Shown here: positions 1-5,790 of the stretch, piece after piece
How the letters are laid out: every line of letters starts with the position of its first letter
Numbering within the stretch: the stretch's first letter is position 1
Source: Thiodiazotropha sp050305975
Lineage (GTDB): Bacteria > Pseudomonadota > Gammaproteobacteria > Chromatiales > Chromatiaceae
Length of the DNA stretch: 11,604 nucleotides
Assembly (NCBI GenBank): GCA_050305975.1
Contig: JBNLGI010000155.1
Coordinates: 1 to 11,604 of the forward strand
Direction: 5' to 3'
Made by a program: the position numbers and the translations under genes
The notes under the pieces: generated by a model
Database searches by the model: none
The model's input: only the letters and a program-made list of their open reading frames with translations
What the model was told of the DNA's origin: nothing

Positions 1-1289
1 ACGAGGTGCCCTTCAAAGAGGTCTACGTGCATGGCTTGGTGCGCGACTCCCACGGCGACAAGATGTCGAAATCGAAGGGCAACGTGCTCGACCCCATAGA
101 TCTGATCGACGGCATCGACCTGGAGTCCCTGGTGGAGAAACGCACCAAGGGCATGATGCAGCCCCAGCTGGCGAAGAAGATCGAAAAACAGACCCGCAAG
201 GAGTTCCCGGACGGCATCCCCAGCTTCGGCACCGACTCCCTGCGCTTCACCTTCGCCGCGCTGGCCGCCACCGGCCGCGACATCAAGTTCGACGTGGGGC
301 GTATCGAGGGCTACCGCAACTTCTGCAACAAGCTGTGGAACGCCACCCGCTACGTGATGATGAACGTGGAGGGCCAGGACTGCGGCGTCGGCGCGCCCAC
401 CACCGGCCATTCGGAGCCGGCCGCCGAACTGGAGCGCTCGCTGGCCGACCGTTGGATTCTCTCGCGCCTGCAGAAGACCAAGAAAGCCGTCGCCGACGCC
501 ATCGAGGGCTACCGCTTCGACCATGCCGCCCAGGCCATCTACGAGTTCACCTGGAACGAGTACTGCGACTGGTACCTGGAGCTCTCCAAGCCGGTGCTCA
601 CCGATGACAACGCCAGCGAGGCAGCCAAGCGTGGCACCCGCCGCACCCTGGTACGGGTGCTGGAGAACCTGCTGCGCCTGGCCCACCCCATCATGCCCTT
701 CATCACCGAGGAGATCTGGCAGCGGGTCGCCCCCATCGCCGGGGTCGAGGGCGAGACCATCATGCACCGCCCCTTCCCCACCCAGCGCCGCTCCCTGGTC
801 GACGAGGCGGCGGAAACGGAGATGGCCTGGGTGATGCAGTTCATCCTCGGTATCCGCAAGATCAAGGGCGAGATGAACATCGCCCCGGCCAAGCCGGTGC
901 CGGTGCTGCTGGCCAACGCCAGCGAAAAGGACAAGCAACTGGCGCAGCGGCATCGCCACTTCCTCGACTTCCTGGCCCGCACCGAATCGATCGAGGTGCT
1001 GCCGCCGGACGACCACGGCCCCGAGTCGGCCACCGCCCTGGTGGGCGAGATGAAGGTGCTGATCCCGCTGGCCGGCCTCATCGACAAGGATGCCGAGATC
1101 AAGCGTCTGGAGAAGGAGATCGCCCGCCTGCAGGGAGACGCGGAGCGTACCGAGAAAAAGCTCGGCAACCCCAGCTTCGTCGACAAGGCGCCGGAGGCGG
1201 TGGTGCAGAAGGAGCGGGACAAGCTGGCTGACGCCAGGAAAGCCCTGGAGAGTCTTCAGGCGCAGCTGGAAAAGATCCGCAAACTCTAG
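1..1289 (+). CDS. valS: Valine--tRNA ligase, C-terminal part (5' end outside window)
   Basis: Class I aminoacyl-tRNA synthetase that charges tRNA-Val with valine in the cytoplasm. The reading frame is open from base 3 with no start in the window, so the N-terminal Rossmann half (HIGH motif) and the editing domain lie upstream. What is visible: the catalytic KMSKS loop at bases 60-74, followed by GNVLDP and the family signature MMQPQLA; the motif GYRNFCNKLWNA typical of ValRS; an all-alpha anticodon-binding domain over roughly residues 145-300 of the visible part; and a Lys/Glu-rich C-terminal coiled coil over about the last 70 residues, ending KIRKL. About 400 residues follow KMSKS, as in the E. 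coli enzyme, so the C-terminus is complete. The stop is TAG at 1287-1289 and a GC hairpin starts 7 bases later. Identity is near certain. Confidence 0.97.
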   Translation, partial: EVPFKEVYVHGLVRDSHGDKMSKSKGNVLDPIDLIDGIDLESLVEKRTKGMMQPQLAKKIEKQTRKEFPDGIPSFGTDSLRFTFAALAATGRDIKFDVGRIEGYRNFCNKLWNATRYVMMNVEGQDCGVGAPTTGHSEPAAELERSLADRWILSRLQKTKKAVADAIEGYRFDHAAQAIYEFTWNEYCDWYLELSKPVLTDDNASEAAKRGTRRTLVRVLENLLRLAHPIMPFITEEIWQRVAPIAGVEGETIMHRPFPTQRRSLVDEAAETEMAWVMQFILGIRKIKGEMNIAPAKPVPVLLANASEKDKQLAQRHRHFLDFLARTESIEVLPPDDHGPESATALVGEMKVLIPLAGLIDKDAEIKRLEKEIARLQGDAERTEKKLGNPSFVDKAPEAVVQKERDKLADARKALESLQAQLEKIRKL

Positions 1290-1291
1290 CG

Positions 1292-1314
1292 GTAGGGTGG
1301 GGCCCTGCCCCACC
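1292..1314 (+). repeat. GTAG-headed palindromic repeat, family 1 (block A, unit 1)
   Basis: A GTAG head followed by a GC-only hairpin: the 8-base stem GGTGGGGC pairs with GCCCCACC around a 3-base loop (1296-1314). The same 23 bases recur exactly at 5535-5557. It starts three bases after the valS stop, so the transcript could end or be stabilised here, although no T-run follows. The GTAG foot is the known hallmark of REP elements moved by RAYT transposases; assignment to that class is an inference. Confidence 0.85.
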
Positions 1315-1337
1315 GAAACCTCTCGGATATCCCCATC

Positions 1338-1360
1338 GGTGCGGCAAGCCGCACCCTACA
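1338..1360 (-). repeat. GTAG-headed palindromic repeat, family 1 variant (block A, unit 2)
   Basis: Inverted relative to unit 1. Read on the minus strand it has a GTAG head and then a hairpin whose arms are GGTGCGGC and GCCGCACC with almost no loop. The same 23 bases recur exactly at 5674-5696 and 11546-11568. Confidence 0.88.
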
Positions 1361-1372
1361 CATGATCTCCCC

Positions 1373-1394
1373 GTAGGGTGCGGCTTGTCGCACC
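1373..1394 (+). repeat. GTAG-headed palindromic repeat, family 1 variant (block A, unit 3)
   Basis: Plus-oriented partner of the unit at 1338-1360, separated by 12 bases, making an inverted pair. It has one base change (CTTGTCGCACC instead of CTTGCCGCACC) that weakens the stem, so it looks slightly decayed. Confidence 0.82.
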
Positions 1395-1418
1395 GCGGTT
1401 AACCGACCCGGCAATCGA

Positions 1419-1500
1419 GTTGCCCGAATGGAGCGAAGTGGAATCCGGGATTCGTCGCCGCTGGTCAAACCGGGATTACGTTACGCTCCATCCAGGCTAC
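1419..1500. repeat. Inverted pair of longer REP-like units, family 2 (block A)
   Basis: The left arm runs GTTGCCCGAATGGAGCGAAG and on to ATCCGGG. The right arm, read on the minus strand, starts GTAGCCTGGATGGAGCG and ends in a similar CCGG motif. The two arms face each other, as in a bacterial interspersed mosaic element. The left head is GTTG rather than GTAG, so this copy is degenerate. Related copies lie at 5578-5659 and 11415-11497. A nominal 88-codon reading frame across this repeat (1378-1644) is not credible as a gene. Confidence 0.8.
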
Positions 1501-1705
1501 CCATTGGAACAGGCGTCGCTCCATCGGAAACAAAAACGTGAGCCGAATCACGACGCTTCCTGGCCTGGGTTTGAATTTTCGACACCTGCCATTCCATGGT
1601 CCCATCGCGTTTTCAATTTTGCGATTCAGGAATCGCTTTCCTAAATCCATTTGAGTTATATCTTGGCCACTTGATTAGGCAATCGACAACAACCAGGAGT
1701 CAAAA
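1501..1705 (+). promoter_or_regulatory. Leader region of the outer-membrane protein gene
   Basis: The 1290-1705 interval is repeat block A plus this AT-richer stretch, which must hold the promoter of the downstream gene. A perfect inverted repeat, GCGATT-CAGG-AATCGC, lies at 1621-1636 and could be an operator or hairpin. A weak sigma70-like pair, TTGCGA (1619-1624) and TAAATC (1642-1647) with a 17-base spacer, overlaps it; the matches are 4/6 and 3/6, so this is a guess. A good ribosome binding site, AGGAG at 1695-1699, sits 6 bases before the ATG and fixes the start. Confidence 0.4.
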
Positions 1706-2284
1706 ATGGCTACACGCAACGTCGCGATCCCCACCCTTGTCCTGCTGGCGTCCCTCTCCAGCGGCTTCTCCTCATCGGTGACGGCCGGCGGCCCCAACTA
1801 CAGCTTCATCGAAGCGCGCTACCTGCTGGATGCCGAGCTCGACAATGTGGATGGAGACGGACTGCGCTTCGACGGTTCCTATCGATTCACCCACCAGATC
1901 TACGGCTTCGCCGAACTCGATAGTGTCGACCTCGACAACTTCGATGCCGATCTGGACGTCTTCAAACTCGGGGTGGGCTATATCCATCCCGTGAACGCCA
2001 GCCTGGACTTCAATCTGTCTTTCGCCTACGTGGATGCCGAGGTCGATGCACGCGGCGCCAACTACGACGACAGCGGATTCGAGATCAGCGGCGGCGTGCG
2101 GACCATGATCCAACCCAATATCGAGCTGCGCGCCCACGCCAACTATATCGACATCGAGGATGACGACACCTACTTCACCCTCGGCGGCGACTACTTCTTC
2201 ATGCCCAACTTCTCGGCGGGCCTGGAGATCGATCTGGGCGCCGACTACGAGACCCTCTCCATCGGCGCGCGCTATCTCTTCTAG
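1706..2284 (+). CDS. Small outer-membrane beta-barrel protein, Ax21-like
   Basis: Predicted 192-residue outer-membrane barrel. Residues 1-27 form a Sec signal peptide: a short basic start, a hydrophobic stretch (about 8-17), and cleavage expected after VTA (25-27). The mature part alternates short amphipathic beta strands with acidic turns and ends in an aromatic residue (RYLF), the usual barrel-assembly signal. The pattern (NYSFIEARYL, LGVGYIHPV, FEISGGVRT, LSIGARYLF) and the length recall the Ax21 family of Xanthomonas-type outer-membrane proteins and OmpA-like 8-strand barrels; I infer this from memory of the family, not from an alignment. It is strikingly acidic: 23 Asp residues, clustered in predicted loops (for example 72-84 and 149-154). 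It has its own AGGAG site and a hairpin behind it, so it is probably monocistronic. No transport substrate can be read from the sequence. Confidence 0.85.
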   Translation: MATRNVAIPTLVLLASLSSGFSSSVTAGGPNYSFIEARYLLDAELDNVDGDGLRFDGSYRFTHQIYGFAELDSVDLDNFDADLDVFKLGVGYIHPVNASLDFNLSFAYVDAEVDARGANYDDSGFEISGGVRTMIQPNIELRAHANYIDIEDDDTYFTLGGDYFFMPNFSAGLEIDLGADYETLSIGARYLF

Positions 2285-2296
2285 GACATTTAAGGG

Positions 2297-2321
2297 TCCG
2301 ACGCCATGCAACGGCGTCGGA
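2297..2321 (+). terminator. Hairpin downstream of the outer-membrane protein gene
   Basis: A perfect 9-base stem, TCCGACGCC paired with GGCGTCGGA, around a 7-base loop, 12 bases after the TAG stop. No T-run follows, so it is either a weak intrinsic terminator or an mRNA-stabilising 3' hairpin. Confidence 0.55.
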
Positions 2322-2480
2322 TCAGGCAAGACCCGTTCCGCTCACATATCTTGAGTTGCCGGCCGCCAGCCTCTTCTGCATTCAGGCCAGGTCAGGCGGA
2401 CCCGCACTGTCTATGGAAGCTTCGGGTGCGAAACGATCAAATACAAAATACTCTGTGCGATCGCTTCGCGCCCTGGGAAG

Positions 2481-2912
2481 TCAATCCAATGGAATACGGA
2501 TTTTCTGACCCGGGTAGATCAGATTGGGATCTTTGATCACTTCACGATTGGCTTCGAAGATTTTTGGGTAAGCAGAGGCATTGCCCAGAAAGCGTTTAGC
2601 GATTCCGGAAAGCGTATCACCCTTCTCGATCACATAATATTCGACCTTGGCTTCCTGTTTCGGCGCGTTGACCTGATCGGCGGACACCTCACCGACCCCT
2701 TGTACGTTTCCTGCAATCAAGACCGCTTTCTCCATGGCCTCCGCGCTTTCCGCATCACCCGACAAAACGACCTTGCCTTCATCGAAGCTGACATCCAGGT
2801 TTTTGATACCGGGGTTGTCGGCCTCGATTTGCGCCTTGATCTTCTCGGCGGGATCGTCATCACCACCAAACAGTTTCTTCCCCATGTTCACAGCAAAATC
2901 AAACAAACCCAT
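2481..2912 (-). CDS. kbp: BON-LysM potassium-binding protein, Kbp (YgaU)-like
   Basis: A 143-residue soluble protein with the Kbp architecture: a short N-terminal helix starting MGLFDF, a BON domain at about 22-82, a linker, and a LysM domain at about 91-141 (YVIEKGDTLSGIAK, IFEANREVIKDPNLIYPGQ). E. coli Kbp starts MGLFNF, has the same order and length, and is a cytoplasmic K+ sensor that changes shape on binding K+; that role is carried over by homology. No signal peptide is visible. The frame stays open 25 codons further upstream, but the ATG at 2910-2912 is chosen because it gives the conserved MGLF start and has a GGAG site 9 bases before it (2922-2925 on the plus strand). It lies 115 bases behind the dodecin gene on the same strand. 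Codon use is less GC-biased than in the pentose phosphate genes. Confidence 0.9.
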   Translation of the reverse strand: MGLFDFAVNMGKKLFGGDDDPAEKIKAQIEADNPGIKNLDVSFDEGKVVLSGDAESAEAMEKAVLIAGNVQGVGEVSADQVNAPKQEAKVEYYVIEKGDTLSGIAKRFLGNASAYPKIFEANREVIKDPNLIYPGQKIRIPLD

Positions 2913-3027
2913 TCTCTGATACTCCAAAAAAATCATCCGAAGAAAGTGTCGATATTCGAAACATGGACAAAGGGATCCCTTAGTCACAACATCCGGTATC
3001 GATCCTGAACCTATGGGTTCGAATTAT

Positions 3028-3231
3028 TCATTCCTTAAGAACAAAGGTAACTTTCAGTGTGACGCGGTACTCTGTGACCTTGCCGTTACTGACCGATACC
3101 TTCTGATCCTTTACCCATGCACCTTTAATGTTTTTAAGTGTTTTATTGGCACGTTTGATGCCTTCCTTCACGGCATCATCAAAACCCTTTGTCGACGATG
3201 AGATTATCTCTGTCACTTTGGCGACTGACAT
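3028..3231 (-). CDS. Dodecin, flavin-binding protein
   Basis: A 67-residue protein of exactly family size. Dodecins assemble into hollow 12-subunit shells that store or sequester flavins (FMN, riboflavin, and in some members CoA) and protect the cell from flavin photochemistry. Seen here: the VAKVTEIISSS first strand, the helix GFDDAVKEGIKRAN, the conserved NIKGAWVKDQKV segment carrying Trp39, the residue that stacks on the flavin ring, and the final strands EYRVTLKVTFVL. The ATG at 3229-3231 has a strong AGAGG site 7 bases upstream. The DNA is unusually AT-rich: I count 23 G/C in the 60 bases 3121-3180. It may be co-transcribed with the Kbp gene, though the 115-base gap also allows a separate promoter. 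Confidence 0.95.
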   Translation of the reverse strand: MSVAKVTEIISSSTKGFDDAVKEGIKRANKTLKNIKGAWVKDQKVSVSNGKVTEYRVTLKVTFVLKE

Positions 3232-3660
3232 GTGATTTCCTCTTCCGTTATTGAGATATTGATCAAATCACCTCATGGATTCAGTTCTCCATGGAGTTTG
3301 ATTCCGAACTGAATAAATAAGAATGCGTTACCCGGATCAGGGCAAAGACCTTGCCGCTGACTGCCATTCATGACCTTCAGCCAGACATGTCTGTCTGGCT
3401 AGGATAGATGACTGGAATCAGTCGACACGACTTGAAATGGGGTTAGACACAATTGTTTTCATTTATAGACCGTTGAACTGGAGCCAGCATCCGGCAGCCG
3501 GTGGCGTTGCCGGGAGAGTTTGCCGATGTAGCTCAGTCGCCAAGACGGCAATGTTCAGGGAACTGATAAGCTCAGTTTGAGGTGAGAGACGAACTCCAGC
3601 AATGCAACCGCCCGGACCAGAAAAGGGTTGAGGTTGGCATGCCCCTCCCAATCCACTTCC
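3232..3660. promoter_or_regulatory. Intergenic region upstream of dodecin (no gene seen)
   Basis: 429 bases without a convincing gene, between the dodecin start and the end of the MscS gene. It must hold the dodecin promoter, but I cannot pick a clear -35/-10 pair. Visible structure: an 8-base inverted repeat TTCAGTTC (3280-3287) and GAACTGAA (3306-3313) with the palindrome CTCCATGGAG (3287-3296) on its left arm, and a hairpin at 3379-3400. The rest (3401-3660) is unassigned; short open frames there lack ribosome sites and recognisable products. Confidence 0.4.
3379..3400. repeat. Hairpin in the intergenic region
   Basis: The perfect 9-base stem AGCCAGACA / TGTCTGGCT around the loop TGTC. 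There is no T-run on either side. It stands alone between two minus-strand genes. It may be a terminator for the MscS transcript or another class of palindromic repeat; the minus-strand reading starts CTAGCCAGACA, loosely like the GTAG heads elsewhere in the window. Confidence 0.6.
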
Positions 3661-4767
3661 CTAGGTGAGTGACTGGATGGAGGAAACTCTGACTCCCTCG
3701 GGGACGTGGACGGTCGAGGTCGGAAAGGCGATCTCCGCTCCGTGGGCGGCGATGATCTCGTGAATCTTCAGCAACACCTCGTGCTTGATCTCGTGATAGC
3801 GCACCCAGTTGGTGGTGTGGGTGAAGGTATAGACGAAGAAGTCGAGCGAGGAGGCGGCGAATTTGTTGAAGTTGACGATCAGGGTCTGGCCGTCGTCGAT
3901 CTCCGGGTGCGCGATCAGCATACGCTTGACGTCATCGACGATGGCGCCCATGTGTGCCGCATCGTCGTAGCGGATGCCGATGGTCTCGTAGATGCGCCGA
4001 TGGCTCATGCGTGACGGATTCTCCAGGGCGATGGTGGCGAAGATGTTGTTGGGGATGTAGAGCGGACGCTTGTCGAAGGTGCGGATACAGGTCAGCCGCC
4101 AGCCTATCTTCTCCACCGTGCCCTCGATATTCCGGTCGGGGGAGCGGATCCAGTCGCCCACCGCGAAGGGGCGGTCGAGATAGATCATCAAACCGCCAAA
4201 AAAGTTGGCCAGCAGATCCTTGGCGGCGAAGCCGACGGCGATACCGCCGATGCCGCCGAAAGCAAGCACGCCGGAGATGCTGAATCCCAGCGTCTGCATG
4301 GTCACCAGCACAGCGGTGATCACCACTGAAGCGCACAGCAGTTTGGCGATGGCGTCCATGGTGGTGCGATCGTACCGCCTGCCCCCATCCGGGCGGTCGG
4401 CGACCAGATTCCGCTCCGCCAGCGAAATGAAACGGATCATGAACCAGGCCAGGCAGGCCACCACGCCGACATCGCGCAGCGGTGTGGCCAGATCGAAGAT
4501 GGTCAGATCGGAGATATCGCGCACGATCTCCACGGCAAAGGTGATGCCGACGATCCAGACCACCCAGGCGAGTGGGCGACGGGCGGCGTCGATGAGGGCG
4601 TCGTCCCAGGGTGTGCGGGTCCGGTTAAGGCGCTGATGCAGCCTGTCGAGCATACGCCGCAGCAGGTAGTTGAGCAGCAGCGCTCCGAACACCACCAGGA
4701 AGACCTGGATCACCCAGCCCCATTCACCGCCATTGGCGATCCAGTTTCTGAACTCTTCTAGCGTCAT
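3661..4767 (-). CDS. MscS-family mechanosensitive ion channel, YnaI-like
   Basis: An inner-membrane channel that opens under membrane tension and releases ions during hypo-osmotic shock. It has 368 residues. Hydrophobic helices lie at about 18-36, 66-84, 98-116 and 140-160, then the pore helix at about 165-195 with the Gly/Ala-rich GGIGGIAVGFAAKDLLANFF pattern that lines MscS pores. The beta domain follows: DRPFAVGDWI (198-207), SPDRNIEGTV (209-218) and RPLYIPNNIF (234-243), then a mixed alpha/beta cytoplasmic vestibule to the C-terminus. Five helices and the SPDRNIEGTV-x-x-IGWR signature match E. coli YnaI (343 residues) better than three-helix MscS. The ATG at 4765-4767 has only a modest GGGGA site 9 bases before it. 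It lies in the same orientation as dodecin and kbp but 429 bases upstream, so it is probably a separate transcript. Function is confident; physiological role is by homology. Confidence 0.93.
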   Translation of the reverse strand: MTLEEFRNWIANGGEWGWVIQVFLVVFGALLLNYLLRRMLDRLHQRLNRTRTPWDDALIDAARRPLAWVVWIVGITFAVEIVRDISDLTIFDLATPLRDVGVVACLAWFMIRFISLAERNLVADRPDGGRRYDRTTMDAIAKLLCASVVITAVLVTMQTLGFSISGVLAFGGIGGIAVGFAAKDLLANFFGGLMIYLDRPFAVGDWIRSPDRNIEGTVEKIGWRLTCIRTFDKRPLYIPNNIFATIALENPSRMSHRRIYETIGIRYDDAAHMGAIVDDVKRMLIAHPEIDDGQTLIVNFNKFAASSLDFFVYTFTHTTNWVRYHEIKHEVLLKIHEIIAAHGAEIAFPTSTVHVPEGVRVSSIQSLT

Positions 4768-5008
4768 CGTCGAAAGATCCCCGGTTTCCAGCGTGGCTAT
4801 GAAACAGGTTCAAGGCAAGTGCGTCAACCGTCGCCCCAGGCAACAACTTTAGTACCCAGGAAAGGGATTCCGAACCACGAGAGAAAAGTGCGGACTGGAT
4901 CACTCCTCTGAACCCGTCATTCAGCCTACCGGAACGAGGTTCCGAATCAGGCTACAGATTCGCCGATGTGATTCCGATACGGGATCAAGGGAACTACGGG
5001 CAAACCAC
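4768..5008. promoter_or_regulatory. Divergent intergenic region between the MscS and pseudopilin genes
   Basis: 241 bases that must carry both divergent promoters. I see no convincing -35/-10 pair. It contains a GTAG-headed hairpin at 4922-4955 (listed separately). The ribosome site before the pseudopilin ATG is weak (ACGGG at 4996-5000, eight bases upstream). Confidence 0.35.
4922..4955 (-). repeat. Isolated GTAG-headed hairpin (third repeat type)
   Basis: On the minus strand it starts GTAGCCTGATTCGG. It folds with an inner stem GGAAC/GTTCC (4931-4935 and 4939-4943, loop GAG) and an outer stem CAGCCT/AGGCT broken by a bulge. The head GTAGCCTG is shared with the right arms of the family 2 elements at 1500, 5659 and 11497, but the body differs, so it is a distant relative or a separate subclass. 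Confidence 0.6.
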
Positions 5009-5455
5009 ATGCAATCATCGGCAGAGAGTCAGCACCAGCGACGGCGAAACGGAAGACATCCAGGCTTCACGCTGTTCGAGATCGCAACGATCGTCGCCAC
5101 CACGCTCTCAATCACGCTGCTGGGCCTGCCGCTCTACAATCTGCTGAACGAGCGGGGTCCGGAGTATCTGCTGCAGGAGGTCTCACTGGCCTCTCAACTG
5201 GAATACGCCAGGCAGGAAGCGGTGCGGCTGGGAACAGTGGTGACCGTCTGCCCCAGCCGGGATGGCCGGAACTGCCAGCAGGACGGCGACTGGCGTCAGG
5301 GCTGGCTGATCTTCACCGACGAGTCGTCACCTTCACACCATCTCAGCGTCGGAGACAGGCTGCTGCACAAACAGCCGGGCGATGTGGGTCAGCAACCCCG
5401 GGTTGCCTTCAACATCGTTCAATACGAAGCCGACGGATCACTGCGTTTGGAATGA
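5009..5455 (+). CDS. GspH/FimT-family pseudopilin (orphan)
   Basis: A minor pilin-like protein of a type IV pilus or type II secretion system. It has 148 residues. The class III signal is clear: five Arg residues and then G19 | F20-T-L-F-E24, i.e. cleavage after Gly19 with the conserved Glu at +5, followed by a hydrophobic helix to about residue 46. The GspH domain signature follows: YARQEAVRLGTVVTVCPS, then a Cys-containing loop (DGRNCQQDGDW) and RQGWLIFTD. The leader is long (19 residues), but there is no internal Met that would shorten it. The protein stops soon after the GspH core (FNIVQYEADGSLRLE), where FimT proteins often run on with another strand and a Cys, so the C-terminus is short. 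No other pilin genes are nearby. It is convergent with gnd across repeat block B. Family is confident; whether it works in pili or secretion is open. Confidence 0.88.
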   Translation: MQSSAESQHQRRRNGRHPGFTLFEIATIVATTLSITLLGLPLYNLLNERGPEYLLQEVSLASQLEYARQEAVRLGTVVTVCPSRDGRNCQQDGDWRQGWLIFTDESSPSHHLSVGDRLLHKQPGDVGQQPRVAFNIVQYEADGSLRLE

Positions 5456-5503
5456 CCGATTCCGGATCGGATATTGACCTTGCCCGTATCCAGAGGATTA
5501 CAG

Positions 5504-5530
5504 CGGGGCGGGTCCCACCCTGCCGTCTAC
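5504..5530 (-). repeat. Degenerate GTAG-headed repeat, family 1 (block B)
   Basis: Read on the minus strand it starts GTAG, has about six extra bases, and then GGGTGGGACCCGCCCC, a mutated form of the family 1 hairpin. It is inverted relative to the intact copy 4 bases downstream. Confidence 0.55.
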
Positions 5531-5534
5531 GCGT

Positions 5535-5557
5535 GTAGGGTGGGGCCCTGCCCCACC
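5535..5557 (+). repeat. GTAG-headed palindromic repeat, family 1 (block B)
   Basis: Exact 23-base copy of the unit at 1292-1314, more than 4 kb away, with the same orientation, GTAG head and GC-only stem. Confidence 0.87.
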
Positions 5558-5577
5558 GATCCACGAGCTAGTAGCGA

Positions 5578-5659
5578 GTAGCCCGGATGCCACGAAGTGG
5601 AAACCGGGATTCGTCTGCCCTGAGCATCCCCGGATTCCGCTTCGCTCCCTCCAGGCTAC
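5578..5659. repeat. Inverted pair of REP-like units, family 2 (block B)
   Basis: The left arm starts GTAGCCCGGATG and reaches ACCGGG. The right arm on the minus strand starts GTAGCCTGGAGGGAGCGAAG and reaches AATCCGGG. Both ends carry intact GTAG feet and each arm can form a CCCGGAT/ATCCGGG-type hairpin. This is the best-preserved copy in the window. Confidence 0.83.
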
Positions 5660-5673
5660 CCACTCGCGGTTAC

Positions 5674-5696
5674 GGTGCGGCAAGCCGCACCCTACA
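5674..5696 (-). repeat. GTAG-headed palindromic repeat, family 1 variant (block B)
   Basis: Exact copy of the 23 bases at 1338-1360 and 11546-11568, in the same orientation. Confidence 0.88.
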
Positions 5697-5708
5697 CTTC
5701 GAAAGCCG

Positions 5709-5730
5709 GTAGGGTGTGGCTTGCCGCACC
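5709..5730 (+). repeat. GTAG-headed palindromic repeat, family 1 variant (block B)
   Basis: Inverted partner of 5674-5696 across 12 bases. This is the same arrangement and spacing as 1338-1360 with 1373-1394. One change (GGTGTGGC) weakens the stem. Confidence 0.83.
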
Positions 5731-5790
5731 GTTACGTTCGCCGGATCACCACACTACAAGGCTCGAGCCTCGGCCTCGATCCATACGCAG

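Larger units (their letters stand above)
5456..5790. other. Convergent intergenic region occupied by repeat block B
   Basis: 335 bases between the 3' ends of the pseudopilin gene and gnd. Nearly all of it is repeat: a degenerate family 1 unit (5504-5530), then units at 5535-5557, 5578-5659, 5674-5696 and 5709-5730. No gene is credible. A short inverted repeat CCGAT-TCCGG-ATCGG (5456-5470) directly follows the pseudopilin stop. The hairpins could stop transcription from both sides, though none has a T-run. Confidence 0.7.

Noticed and set aside
1292..1394. Clustered short repeats as a possible CRISPR array
   Set aside because: Units alternate in orientation, spacing is irregular and there are no unique spacers of even length. 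They fit REP-like elements.
1378..1644. 88-codon open frame across repeat block A
   Set aside because: It lies inside palindromic repeats, has no ribosome site and no recognisable protein pattern.
2970..2981. Perfect palindrome AAGGGATCCCTT upstream of the Kbp gene
   Set aside because: Only 12 bases with no second copy in the window and no promoter to relate it to; too little to call an operator.
2913..2987. 25-codon N-terminal extension of the Kbp-like protein
   Set aside because: The extension is unlike any Kbp, while the internal ATG gives the conserved MGLF start with a good GGAG site.
3522..3545. A tRNA-like start, GCCGATGTAGCTCAG, in the intergenic region
   Set aside because: It resembles the 5' end of a tRNA-Thr for about 15 bases, but no anticodon arm, GTTCRA T-arm or pairing 3' acceptor follows. 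Probably chance or a tiny relic.
3463..3651. 62-codon minus-strand frame between MscS and dodecin
   Set aside because: No ribosome site and an unstructured Pro/Gly/Cys-rich product; coding is not supported.
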